Below, in pieces: positions 1-8,901 of a stretch of 64,000 bases of DNA. The notes under the pieces were generated by a model that saw only the letters and a list, made by a program, of their open reading frames with translations, was not told the DNA's origin and ran no database searches. The position numbers were made by a program, and so were the translations under genes. Origin of the DNA: Pirellulales bacterium (GTDB lineage Bacteria; Planctomycetota; Planctomycetia; Pirellulales; JACPPG01); assembly GCA_036490175.1 (NCBI GenBank), contig DASXEJ010000359.1, positions 1 to 64,000 of the forward strand, written 5' to 3'. Position 1 is the first letter of the stretch; every line of letters starts with the position of its first letter.

Positions 1-23
1 AGCCGTCTCAAAAGGAATGAATC

Positions 24-983
24 GTGGCCAAGAAGTTGTGGATTGCCTGTGGATTTGTCACGGCTTTGTCGTACGTCGTTGCCGGCCAGCATTCGTGGGC
101 CGCGGAGCCTGCACCACTCAAACTACACGCCCGCAGCCGCACATTGGTTAAGAACGCCACTGGAACTAGGGACGCTGTGGCCAAGGAGGAATCGGGCAAG
201 GAGGGGATCGAGGCCGCGAAGCCGACGGTTAGCGAAAAGCTGGTCGAGTGGGATCCGGCGAAGACGGCCCTCATCATTTGCGATATGTGGGACAACCACT
301 GGTGCCGGGGCGCCGCCGAGCGCGTCGTCGAGTTGGCGCCGACCGTGAACAAGCTGGCCCAGGAACTTCGGCAGCGCGGGGTACTCGTGATCCACGCCCC
401 CAGTACCTGCGTTGACTTCTACAAAGACACGCCGCAACGCAAACGTGCCCAGGCCGCACCTGTGGCCAAGGCATCCGTGCCCCTCTCGCAGGCGACACGT
501 TGGGGAACCAAATGGTGCTGGCCGGACCCACGCCGCGAGAGTGAGCTGCCGATCGACGATTCAGACATGGGCTGCGATTGCACGCAGCAATGCGAGATTA
601 GCGGCCCCTGGACGCGCGAAATCAGCTTGATCGACATCGCCGAGCCCGATGCCATCAGCGACGACGGGCAGGAAGTCTACAACCTGCTTGCCGAGCGTGA
701 CATCGACAACATTCTCATCGCCGGAGTGCATCTCAACATGTGCGTGCTGGGGCGGTCCTTCGCCATCCGTCAGATGGTCGCGCTCGGCAAAAACGTGATC
801 TTGGTGCGTGACTTGACCGACACGATGTACAACTCGCGGATGAGACCCTTTGTCAATCATTTCCGCGGCACGGACCTGGTCGTGGAACACATCGAACGTT
901 ACTGGTGCCCAACAATTACCAGTGCCGACGTGCTCGGGGGCGATGCATTTCGATTCAAGGCAGACACAATGAACGGGAAATGA
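24..983 (+). CDS. Secreted isochorismatase-family cysteine hydrolase
   Basis: The 319-residue protein starts at a GTG and opens with a basic, hydrophobic signal peptide ending near SWAAEP, so export is likely. From about residue 80 it follows the isochorismatase-like hydrolase fold: the ALIICDMWDNHW strand carries the first catalytic Asp, and the nucleophilic Cys lies in the GVHLNMCVLGRS segment. The family hydrolyses amide, ester or vinyl-ether substrates. It is longer than most members because of the leader and a Cys-containing insert (MGCDCTQQC) around residues 180-190. That insert could bind metal or form disulfides, which is inference. The substrate is unknown. The neighbouring gnd gene runs on the opposite strand, so they do not form an operon. 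Confidence 0.8.
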   Translation: MAKKLWIACGFVTALSYVVAGQHSWAAEPAPLKLHARSRTLVKNATGTRDAVAKEESGKEGIEAAKPTVSEKLVEWDPAKTALIICDMWDNHWCRGAAERVVELAPTVNKLAQELRQRGVLVIHAPSTCVDFYKDTPQRKRAQAAPVAKASVPLSQATRWGTKWCWPDPRRESELPIDDSDMGCDCTQQCEISGPWTREISLIDIAEPDAISDDGQEVYNLLAERDIDNILIAGVHLNMCVLGRSFAIRQMVALGKNVILVRDLTDTMYNSRMRPFVNHFRGTDLVVEHIERYWCPTITSADVLGGDAFRFKADTMNGK

Positions 984-1049
984 TGAACTGGCTGAAGGGC
1001 CGTTCCGTGGCGCGATTCCGCCTGTTCGTCACTCCGCATGTATCGTTCA

Positions 1050-2060
1050 TTATTTCTTCTCGATATGTCCCCCGAATTGAAAGCGCATTGCCGAGAGCAG
1101 CTTGTCGGCGAATTCTTCTTCGCCGCGTGAGGTAAAACGTTGATAGAGCGCAGTGCTCAAAACCGGTGACGGCGCGCCTTCCTCGATGGCGGCCAGGATG
1201 GTCCAGCGCCCCTCGCCCGAATCCGAAACGCGGCCAGTGAATTGCGCCAACTGAGAATCTTTGGCCAAAGCGGCCGCCGTGAGATCCAACAGCCACGAGG
1301 CAATCACGCTGCCCCGTCGCCAGACTTCGGCCACATCGGGCAGATTCAGCTTGTACTGATAGTGCTCTGGGTTGCGTAGCGGCGTGGTCTCGGCATCGAT
1401 CGATTGTGTGCGCGTGCCAACGTCGGCGTGTTTGAGGATGTTCAGCCCTTCGGCGTAGGCGGCCATGATGCCGTACTCGATGCCGTTATGGACCATCTTG
1501 ACGAAATGGCCGGCTCCCGAGGGACCACAATGCAGATAGCCCAATTCGGCGGTGCCGCCGAGTTTCTCGCGGCCGGGCGTGCGATCGATCGTTCCCACAC
1601 CGGGAGCCAGCGTCTTCAGAATCGGGTCGAGCCGGGCCACGGCCGCATCGGGGCCGCCGATCATCATGCAATACCCACGGTCCAGTCCCCACACGCCCCC
1701 TGAGGTGCCGACGTCGACATAGTGAATCCCCTTGGGGGCGAGCAGCTGGGCTCGCCGAATATCGTCGATGTAGTAGGAATTGCCACCATCGATGAGGATA
1801 TCGTCCTTAGCCAGGCGCGCGGCGAGGTCAGATACCGAGCTTTCTACCACGGCAGCCGGCACCATTAGCCACACCGCGCGCGGCGGTGCGAGCTTGGCCA
1901 CAAAATCTTCGATCGACGTCGCAGCCGTGGCACCGTCCTTGGCCAGTTCCTGCACCGCGTCGAGATTGCGGTCGTAAACGACGCACTGGTGGCCCGCCTT
2001 AATCAACCGGCGAACCATGTTGGCCCCCATCCGTCCCAGGCCGATCATTCCGAGTTGCAT
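1050..2060 (-). CDS. gnd: 6-phosphogluconate dehydrogenase, decarboxylating (short GntZ-like type)
   Basis: This 336-residue protein oxidatively decarboxylates 6-phosphogluconate to ribulose-5-phosphate, the third step of the oxidative pentose phosphate pathway. The N-terminus [15 protein letters not shown] is the Rossmann dinucleotide motif. The diagnostic substrate-binding segment [19 protein letters not shown] lies near residues 175-195. The length fits the short dimeric class (about 300-340) rather than the 470-residue form. The ATG is preceded by AAGGGAG at about 8 bases. pgl, the preceding pathway step, lies upstream on the same strand about 150 bases away, so co-transcription is plausible. 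Confidence 0.93.
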   Translation of the reverse strand: MQLGMIGLGRMGANMVRRLIKAGHQCVVYDRNLDAVQELAKDGATAATSIEDFVAKLAPPRAVWLMVPAAVVESSVSDLAARLAKDDILIDGGNSYYIDDIRRAQLLAPKGIHYVDVGTSGGVWGLDRGYCMMIGGPDAAVARLDPILKTLAPGVGTIDRTPGREKLGGTAELGYLHCGPSGAGHFVKMVHNGIEYGIMAAYAEGLNILKHADVGTRTQSIDAETTPLRNPEHYQYKLNLPDVAEVWRRGSVIASWLLDLTAAALAKDSQLAQFTGRVSDSGEGRWTILAAIEEGAPSPVLSTALYQRFTSRGEEEFADKLLSAMRFQFGGHIEKK

Positions 2061-2206
2061 GCCGAAACTCCCTTGAAAAGAAATTGGTGAATGCGAAATG
2101 ATGAACCAGTGACAGCGAAGACGGCAAGCCTTACGGCGCTTCGTACCACTTCATTCATCGATCATCATTCAACGTTTGCAATGTCATAGCTCTCGTCCGA
2201 GCAGAG

Positions 2207-2962
2207 TTACGGACGCGGCAAGAGTTCCGCTGCCGCCTCGTCCAAAAGCCACGTTATCGTACCATTTTGCGGCTGCACGCCCGCGGCCGGACGATCCGCG
2301 ATCGTGGCCTGTCCGCCGAGCACGTCGCGCACGGGCTCGGCTTTGTTGGTTCCTGCAACCAAGAAGACAACATGCCGCGCCGCGTTCAATACAGGAAACG
2401 TCAGCGTCACACGATCGACCGGAGGGGGCAAAACGCCGGGTGGGCTGCTGATGACCCAGGCCCGTTGTTCGGCGAGCGCCGCGGCGCGGGGAAACAGCGA
2501 TGCGGTATGTCCGTCGTCTCCCAGGCCCAACAATACCAGATCGAACGCTGGCGGAGCCGCGGACAGCGGCACACCGAAGAATCGCGCTAAATCGTTGGCA
2601 TATGCCGCGGCGCTGTCGGCGGGCGTGGCCAGATTGGTCGGAATCGACAAGGCATGATCCGCAGCGATTGGTGCCTGTGCAAGTAGTGCGCGACGCGCCA
2701 TCGCGAAATTACTGCGCGAGTCGTCGTGCGGCACGAAGCGTTCGTCGCCAAAAAAGAAATAAGTCTTACTCCACGGGATCTGTACCGAGGCAGGCGCCGT
2801 GACGAGCAGTGAATACGCCTTCTCCGGCGTATGGCCGCCGGCTAGCACCAAAGTAAACCGGCCGCGTTGGGCCACCGCGGTAGTTGCAGCCCTCTGGATT
2901 AAATCCGCCGCAAGCGCGGCCAATTCGTCGGCGTCCTTGGCGATGCGGATTTCCCGATTCAT
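2207..2962 (-). CDS. pgl: 6-phosphogluconolactonase (DevB/SOL type)
   Basis: The 251-residue enzyme hydrolyses 6-phosphogluconolactone to 6-phosphogluconate. Family landmarks are the LVLAGGHTPEKAYSLL strand-loop, YFFFGDERFVPHDDSRSNFAMAR, and LVLLGLGDDGHTASLFP. The reading frame is open 24 codons further upstream, but the start at 2962 is chosen because GAGGA lies 7 bases before this ATG and the protein then begins exactly where the family does (MNREIRI). It lies directly upstream of gnd. The ROK-PGI gene is divergent from it. Confidence 0.92.
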   Translation of the reverse strand: MNREIRIAKDADELAALAADLIQRAATTAVAQRGRFTLVLAGGHTPEKAYSLLVTAPASVQIPWSKTYFFFGDERFVPHDDSRSNFAMARRALLAQAPIAADHALSIPTNLATPADSAAAYANDLARFFGVPLSAAPPAFDLVLLGLGDDGHTASLFPRAAALAEQRAWVISSPPGVLPPPVDRVTLTFPVLNAARHVVFLVAGTNKAEPVRDVLGGQATIADRPAAGVQPQNGTITWLLDEAAAELLPRP

Positions 2963-3323
2963 GCACGCGTCCTCGATCAGCGTCATCACACGTGGCAAAG
3001 TCGTCGTGCCGACCCCGTTTGGGCGGCAAGACATTAGCTGGGCAAACTACCGGGTCTAGCGTCTGACGGTCCAACAGTCTAGCGTTTCACCGGCCCGACA
3101 TTCTAGCTGCGTCGACCAAACTTCCTCGGACCAAGGAAAAAAACGGACGGCGACGATCGAAAGTCCCAAAGTGTCCACAGCCCGGATTACCATGTCTCGC
3201 GGCGCGGCAAGAGTGTATTGTGTCGGTGGGTAAAATCTGGGCCGAGCATGGGCAAAACACCCGTCGGTGACGCATGAGTTGTCGGTCGACTAAAGTTTGA
3301 TTCTGAGTGCGAAGGAGAAAGCG
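2963..3323. promoter_or_regulatory. Divergent intergenic region with a degenerate 22-24 bp tandem repeat
   Basis: This region separates pgl (minus) from the ROK-PGI fusion (plus) and must carry both promoters. It contains a tandem array with a TCTAGC-type core: TTAGCTG near 3034, TCTAGCGT at 3055, TCTAGCGT at 3078 and TCTAGCTG at 3102, a period of 22-24 bases. Repeats two and three share the layout GTCTAGCGT-N-ACA. The spacing is about two helical turns, which suits a multi-site regulator; that role is inference. No convincing gene was seen here. Confidence 0.5.
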
Positions 3324-5684
3324 ATGCAGGTGCTGGCCATCGATGTGGGAGGAACGCATGTCAAGATACTTGCCTCGGGGGCAGACACTCCGCGCAAGTT
3401 CGTTTCGGGCCCCACGCTTTCGGCGGCACAAATGGTGCCACTGGTTCAGCAGTTGGCCGCCGATTGGCAATACGACCATATCGCTATCGGCTTTCCCGGC
3501 CCCGTGCTGCGGGGCAAGCCGATCTCCGAGCCGTATAATCTCGCCCCGGGCTGGGTTGGCTTCGATTTCGCTGCCGCCTTCGACCGACCGGTCCAGCTCA
3601 TCAACGACGCGGCCATGCAGGCGCTCGGTAGTTACGAAGGGGGCAAGATGCTGTTCCTGGGTCTGGGCACCGGACTAGGTTCGGCGATGGTGATCGACGG
3701 CGTCCTCGAGCCACTGGAGCTTGCGCATCTCAGGTATCGCAAACGCACCTATGAAGACTATGTGGGTCTGCGTGGCCTAGAGCGATTCGGCAAGAAGAAA
3801 TGGCGTGCCTTAGTCAATGACGTGGTCGTTACCTTGTCGGCCGCGCTGGAACCAGACTACGTCGTACTCGGCGGAGGTAACGTCAAGAAACTTGAGACGC
3901 TCCCCAAAAACTGCCGCGCCGGCGACAATGTCAACGCGTTCCGTGGCGGCTTCCGCCTGTGGGAACAAAGCGGTACGCTGGCGGCGACACCTATGGCCGC
4001 CCAAGTGTCGGCCGCCGCACCCTCGACCATGGACGCGACAACAATGAGCACAGGCAAGCCGACTTCCGCCCCATCGAAAACATGGTCAGCCCTGCAAGCC
4101 CATTACGAAAAAATAAGGAACACGCACCTGCGGCAATTCTTTGCCGATGACCCGGGCCGCGCCGAGCGATTCTCGATCGACGCTGTTGGCCTGCATCTGG
4201 ACTACTCGAAGAATCGCATCACGGACGAGACCATGCGCCTGTTGCGGCAACTGGCCGACGAGTCGCGCCTGGCCGAGCGACGCGATGCCATGTTCCGTGG
4301 CGAGCGGATTAACATTACCGAAAATCGTGCAGTGTTGCACGTCGCGCTACGTGCCCCGCGCGGTGAAAAGATCCTCTTCGATGGCCAGGACGTGGTGCCC
4401 GAGGTTCACGCGGTGCTCGACAAGATGACCGAGTTCGCCGACCTTGTGCGCAGCGGTCGCTGGCTGGGGCATACCGGGCGGCCGATCCGCAATGTGATCA
4501 ACATTGGCATCGGCGGCTCGGACTTGGGACCAGTCATGGCCTACGAGGCGCTGCGGCATTACAGCGACCGCAGCCTGACGTTTCGTTTCGTATCGAACGT
4601 GGACGGCACCGACTTCGCCGAGGCGGTGCAGGGCCTCGATGCCGCCGAGACGCTATTAATCGTCTCTTCGAAGACTTTCACCACGCTTGAGACGATGACC
4701 AACGCCCACACGGCCCGCGACTGGTCTCTGCGTACCTTGAAGGACGAGTCGGCGGTGGCGAAGCACTTCGTGGCCGTTTCGACCAACGATAAAGAGGTGA
4801 AGAAGTTCGGCATCGACACCGACAATATGTTCGGCTTCTGGGATTGGGTCGGCGGCCGCTATTCGATGGACTCGGCTATCGGATTATCGACGATGCTAGC
4901 CGTAGGGCCCGATAACTTTCGCGCGATGTTGGCCGGCTTCCACGCCATGGACGAGCATTTTCGCACGGCGCCCTGGGAGGGCAATCTGCCGGTGATCATG
5001 GGGTTGTTGTCGATCTGGTACAACGATTTCTTCGGAGCAGAAACCGTTGCAGTGCTGCCGTACGATCAGTATTTGAAACGCTTTCCAGCGTACTTGCAGC
5101 AGCTGACGATGGAGAGCAATGGCAAGCACGTCACGCTCGCCGGCGCGCCAGTTGCGCACAAAACCGGCCCCATCTATTGGGGCGAGCCTGGCACCAACGG
5201 CCAGCATTCGTTTTATCAATTGATCCATCAGGGAACGCGGCTCATTCCCTGCGACTTTCTTGGCTTTTTGCACACGCTTAATGCGCTTGGGGATCATCAC
5301 GATATTCTCACCGCCAATCTGTTTGCGCAAACCGAGGCCCTGGCCTTCGGCAAAACGCCCGCCGAGGTCAAGGCCGAGGGGACGCCGGACTGGCTCGTGC
5401 CGCACAGGGTGTTTGAGGGAAATAGGCCGACGAATACGATCCTGGCCGATCGACTGACGCCCGAGGTGCTTGGCAAACTGGTGGCTCTATACGAGCACAG
5501 CGTTTTTACGCAGGGCGTAATCTGGGACATCGACTCGTTCGATCAATGGGGAGTCGAGTTGGGCAAGGTGCTGGCCAACCGGATTATCCCGGAGCTGAAA
5601 TCACCGAAAGAACCGGAGTTGAAGCACGATAGCTCGACCACGGCGCTGATTCACCGTTACCGCGAGGCCCGCGGCGCGACTTGA
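3324..5684 (+). CDS. Bifunctional ROK-family sugar kinase / glucose-6-phosphate isomerase fusion
   Basis: One 786-residue open frame joins two enzymes. Residues 1-215 are a compact ROK kinase like the short polyphosphate-glucokinase branch: phosphate loop DVGGTH (7-12), catalytic Asp in INDAA (D95), GLGTGLGS (113-120), ELAH (132-135) and VLGGG. The Cys-rich zinc motif of larger ROK proteins is absent. Residues 216-250 are an Ala/Ser/Thr/Pro linker. From M241 the remaining 546 residues are a complete phosphoglucose isomerase, with both family signatures ([14 protein letters not shown], and [18 protein letters not shown] with the catalytic Lys). The start is set by AAGGAG 6-7 bases before ATG 3324; there is no Shine-Dalgarno sequence before the internal M241 codon at 4044. 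It probably converts glucose to G6P and then F6P. zwf follows on the same strand. Confidence 0.88.
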   Translation: MQVLAIDVGGTHVKILASGADTPRKFVSGPTLSAAQMVPLVQQLAADWQYDHIAIGFPGPVLRGKPISEPYNLAPGWVGFDFAAAFDRPVQLINDAAMQALGSYEGGKMLFLGLGTGLGSAMVIDGVLEPLELAHLRYRKRTYEDYVGLRGLERFGKKKWRALVNDVVVTLSAALEPDYVVLGGGNVKKLETLPKNCRAGDNVNAFRGGFRLWEQSGTLAATPMAAQVSAAAPSTMDATTMSTGKPTSAPSKTWSALQAHYEKIRNTHLRQFFADDPGRAERFSIDAVGLHLDYSKNRITDETMRLLRQLADESRLAERRDAMFRGERINITENRAVLHVALRAPRGEKILFDGQDVVPEVHAVLDKMTEFADLVRSGRWLGHTGRPIRNVINIGIGGSDLGPVMAYEALRHYSDRSLTFRFVSNVDGTDFAEAVQGLDAAETLLIVSSKTFTTLETMTNAHTARDWSLRTLKDESAVAKHFVAVSTNDKEVKKFGIDTDNMFGFWDWVGGRYSMDSAIGLSTMLAVGPDNFRAMLAGFHAMDEHFRTAPWEGNLPVIMGLLSIWYNDFFGAETVAVLPYDQYLKRFPAYLQQLTMESNGKHVTLAGAPVAHKTGPIYWGEPGTNGQHSFYQLIHQGTRLIPCDFLGFLHTLNALGDHHDILTANLFAQTEALAFGKTPAEVKAEGTPDWLVPHRVFEGNRPTNTILADRLTPEVLGKLVALYEHSVFTQGVIWDIDSFDQWGVELGKVLANRIIPELKSPKEPELKHDSSTTALIHRYREARGAT

Positions 5685-5920
5685 GCGGCAAATGCGAGAG
5701 GTCGAAACGAATTCTGCCCCGCACGCCTGCACAAGGATGATAACGACCCATCGACAGAAATCGGCCTCGAAAGTGACCCGGACAATGCACTTGCAGAAAT
5801 CTCAAGAGCCAACTGAATTCTTTTCGTGCTTTCAACTGTTGGTTATTCAGACAAGCTGACTCGAGGCAGCACGAACACAACGAGTGATAATACGGAACGT
5901 GTTTTTCGCGGGAGGGTACG

Positions 5921-7315
5921 ATGCCCAATGAAAAGTCCGATGCGCTAGTCTTCTTCGGCGCGACGGGAGATCTCGCCTACAAGAAAATCTTTCCATCGCT
6001 TCAGGCGATGATCAAACATGGCAATCTCGACATGCCGGTCATCGGCGTCGCCAAGGCGGGCTGGAACCTGGACCAGTTGCGAGCACGGGCGCGAGCCAGC
6101 CTGGCCGAGCATGGAGGCGTCGATGAAGCGGCCTTCGCCAAGCTCTCGGAACGACTCCGGTACGTGGACGGTGACTATAATGATCCGGCTACATACGTGG
6201 AGCTGAAGAAGCAACTGGCCAGCGCACAGCGGCCGTTGCACTACCTGGCCATCCCGCCCAGCTTGTTCGAGCGTGTTGCCGAAGGACTGGCCTCGGCCAG
6301 CTGCACGATGCACTCTCGTGTTGTAGTCGAAAAGCCATTCGGCCAGGATCTAGCATCGGCCCAAGAACTGAACCGCATTCTGCACAAGTTCTTTCCCGAG
6401 TCGGCGGTCTACCGAATCGACCATTACCTGGGCAAAGAACCGGTCATGAACCTGGTTTACTTCCGTTTCGCCAATCCTATCCTGGAGCCGATCTGGAACC
6501 GGCACTATTTAGACTGCGTGCAGATCACGATGGCCGAGAGCTTTGGCGTTGAGGGGCGCGGCAGATTCTACGAAGAGGCCGGCGCCATTCGCGATGTGGT
6601 GCAAAACCACATGCTGCAACTGGTGGCAGAGATCGCCATGGAACCGCCAGCGGGACGCGATGCCGAGTCGATGCGCGATGAAAAGTATAAGGTGCTGCGG
6701 ATGATGGAGCCGCTCTGCCCCGAGTCGGTTGTACGCGGCCAATTTCGCGGTTATCTGCAAGAGAAGGGAGTGGCTCCGGATTCGACCGTCGAGACCTTCG
6801 CCGCTTGCCGCTTCTCGGTAAACAACTGGCGCTGGGCCGGCGTGCCGTTCTACGTGCGGGTCGGCAAGTGTTTGCCCGTCACCTCGACCGAAGTGAGGGT
6901 CATCCTGAAAAAGTATCCGCAGACGATTCTGGGCGAGACGACCCCCTCCTGGTCGAACTATCTCCGCTTCCGGCTCAACCCCGAGGTGGTGCTGGCCCTC
7001 TCAACGCGCGCCAAGGTGCCCGGCGAGCAAATGATCGGAGAGGAAGTCGAATTGCACGCGCAGCACCAGAGTCCCGAAGATCGCGAACCGTACGAACGAC
7101 TGCTGGGAGACGCCATTGATGGCGACCAAACACTGTTCACGCGGCAGGATGCCGTCGAGGCAGCCTGGCGCGTTGTCGACCCTGTGCTAGGCAATGCCAC
7201 GCCGCTGCACATTTACGAGCCGAACACGTGGGGACCGCCCGATGCCGACAAGGCACTGATTGATGGCCACGGCCCGTGGTACAACCCCGCGGCAAGCGAG
7301 CCTGTAAAAGATTAG
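5921..7315 (+). CDS. zwf: Glucose-6-phosphate 1-dehydrogenase
   Basis: The 464-residue enzyme oxidises glucose-6-phosphate to 6-phosphogluconolactone, the entry step of the oxidative pentose phosphate pathway. The N-terminus has the nucleotide motif [12 protein letters not shown], and the active-site signature [13 protein letters not shown] lies near residues 165-178. [13 protein letters not shown] and the C-terminal dimerisation core are also recognisable. GGGAGG lies about 5 bases before the ATG. It is about 235 bases downstream of the ROK-PGI fusion, which makes G6P, and shares its orientation. pgl and gnd complete the pathway on the other strand. Confidence 0.95.
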   Translation: MPNEKSDALVFFGATGDLAYKKIFPSLQAMIKHGNLDMPVIGVAKAGWNLDQLRARARASLAEHGGVDEAAFAKLSERLRYVDGDYNDPATYVELKKQLASAQRPLHYLAIPPSLFERVAEGLASASCTMHSRVVVEKPFGQDLASAQELNRILHKFFPESAVYRIDHYLGKEPVMNLVYFRFANPILEPIWNRHYLDCVQITMAESFGVEGRGRFYEEAGAIRDVVQNHMLQLVAEIAMEPPAGRDAESMRDEKYKVLRMMEPLCPESVVRGQFRGYLQEKGVAPDSTVETFAACRFSVNNWRWAGVPFYVRVGKCLPVTSTEVRVILKKYPQTILGETTPSWSNYLRFRLNPEVVLALSTRAKVPGEQMIGEEVELHAQHQSPEDREPYERLLGDAIDGDQTLFTRQDAVEAAWRVVDPVLGNATPLHIYEPNTWGPPDADKALIDGHGPWYNPAASEPVKD

Positions 7316-7352
7316 ATCGTCGCACGGCTTTCCGCATCTCGGCAGCGCGTAG

Positions 7353-8795
7353 CTACGCGATGATCTCGCGCACTACGCGGCCATGCACGTCGGTCAGTCG
7401 AAAGTCGCGGCCGCCAAAGCGATAGGTCAACCGTTCGTGGTCCATGCCAAGCAGATGCAGAATCGTGGCGTGCAGATCATGGATCGTGCAGACACCGTCG
7501 ACGGCTTGCATGCCAAGCTCGTCGGTCGCTCCATAAATCGTGCCGCCGCGGATGCCACCACCGGCCATCCAGACAGAGAATCCTTCGGGATGGTGGTCTC
7601 GTCCGTCGCGGCCCGCAGAATGGGGAGTGCGACCAAACTCGCCGGCCCACACGACGAGCGTTTCGTCAAACAGCCCACGCGCTTTGAGATCGCGAATCAA
7701 TCCAGCTACGGCCTGATCGGTATCTAGCGCGTTCTTTTCGTGTCCTTTTTTCAAATCGCCATGTTGGTCCCAAGTTCCGTTTGATGCACCCGGAGGGCAG
7801 GTGATCTCGACAAAACGGACGCCCGCCTCGACCAGCCTGCGGGCACGCAAGCATTGAATGCCGTAAAGCCGCTTGGTCGGTACATCGGAATCGATGCCGT
7901 ACATCTTGTGCGTGGCAGCCGTCTCGCGACCCAGGTCGAGCACGTCGGGCACAAGTAGTTGCATGCGGGCGGCCATCTCATAATTCTTGACGGCACTTTC
8001 GACCGCGTCGTCACCTCCGAGGGCGCGAGAAAAGGCCCTGTCTTCGCCGGCCAGCAGAGCCAACTTAGCTTGCTGGAGTCGTTGGTCCTTATCGGCAGGC
8101 TGGATGTTATCGATCGGCGTTCCGTCGGCGGCAAACAACGTGGCCTGGTAATTGGCTGGCAGAAAGCCGCCAGAAAAATTCTCCAGTCCTCCGCAAGGAA
8201 CCACACCAAAGCTCAGCACGACGAAGCCTGGCAGGTTCTCGTTTTCGCTTCCCAGGCCATAGGTGACCCACGACCCCAGGCTCGGGCGGCCGGCGTTGTT
8301 GACGCCGGTGTGCAGCCGCAGCACGCCGGTGGAATGCAGCGGCAAATCGGCTTTCATCGAGCGGACGACGGCCAGGTCATCTACGCAGGCCGCAATATGT
8401 GGAAACAATTCGCTGACCGGCATGCCCGATTCGCCGTGCTGGCGAAAGGTCCAAGGACTCTTCAGCCATTGGCGGTTGCCGTTGGCTGTGGGATTGGTCG
8501 ATGTCGTGAACGGCTGACTGTCGAGCTCTGCAAGCTTGGGCTTCGGATCGAACGAGTCTACATGCGATACGCCGCCGTCCATGAAGCAAAAAATGACACT
8601 CTTGGCTCTTGGCGAGAAATGCGCCCGTGGCGACGCGCCGGCCGGTACTGGCGTCGCGCCAGCGTCTTGATCGATCAATCCTGCCAGCGCAAGCATCCCA
8701 AAGCCCGTCGCCGACGAAGCGAGCAGCTGGCGACGCGACAGGCCGCCGGGATGTCTGCCGAGGCAACTGGTTCGGGAAGACTTTGGCGCCGTCAT
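7353..8795 (-). CDS. DUF1501 Tat-exported protein, sulfatase/phosphatase-like fold
   Basis: The 480-residue protein begins with a twin-arginine signal (LSRRQLLASSATGFGMLAL) and belongs to the DUF1501 family, distant members of the alkaline phosphatase/sulfatase superfamily common in planctomycetes. Typical stretches are SVIFCFMDGGVSHVDSFDPKP, the WDQHGDLKKGHEKN segment, VVWAGEFGRTPHSAG and GRDHHPEGFSVWMAGGGI. The biochemical activity of the family is not established. The DUF1549/DUF1553 gene ends about 105 bases upstream on the same strand, the usual two-gene arrangement. The C-terminus is convergent with zwf, 37 bases apart. Confidence 0.88.
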   Translation of the reverse strand: MTAPKSSRTSCLGRHPGGLSRRQLLASSATGFGMLALAGLIDQDAGATPVPAGASPRAHFSPRAKSVIFCFMDGGVSHVDSFDPKPKLAELDSQPFTTSTNPTANGNRQWLKSPWTFRQHGESGMPVSELFPHIAACVDDLAVVRSMKADLPLHSTGVLRLHTGVNNAGRPSLGSWVTYGLGSENENLPGFVVLSFGVVPCGGLENFSGGFLPANYQATLFAADGTPIDNIQPADKDQRLQQAKLALLAGEDRAFSRALGGDDAVESAVKNYEMAARMQLLVPDVLDLGRETAATHKMYGIDSDVPTKRLYGIQCLRARRLVEAGVRFVEITCPPGASNGTWDQHGDLKKGHEKNALDTDQAVAGLIRDLKARGLFDETLVVWAGEFGRTPHSAGRDGRDHHPEGFSVWMAGGGIRGGTIYGATDELGMQAVDGVCTIHDLHATILHLLGMDHERLTYRFGGRDFRLTDVHGRVVREIIA

Positions 8796-8901
8796 TACTC
8801 GGTCTCTGCAATCGTAGACGGAAACGTTGAACGAAATCGCGGGCGTGGCTTTTCTTCTTCCCTAGGATTTGTCCCGTTCGACAAGGAACGTTCCAACTCC
8901 A

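Noticed and set aside
4044-5684. Separate PGI gene starting at the internal ATG 4044
   Set aside because: There is no ribosome site before it and no stop codon separates it from the ROK frame; a fusion is simpler. An internal start cannot be fully excluded.
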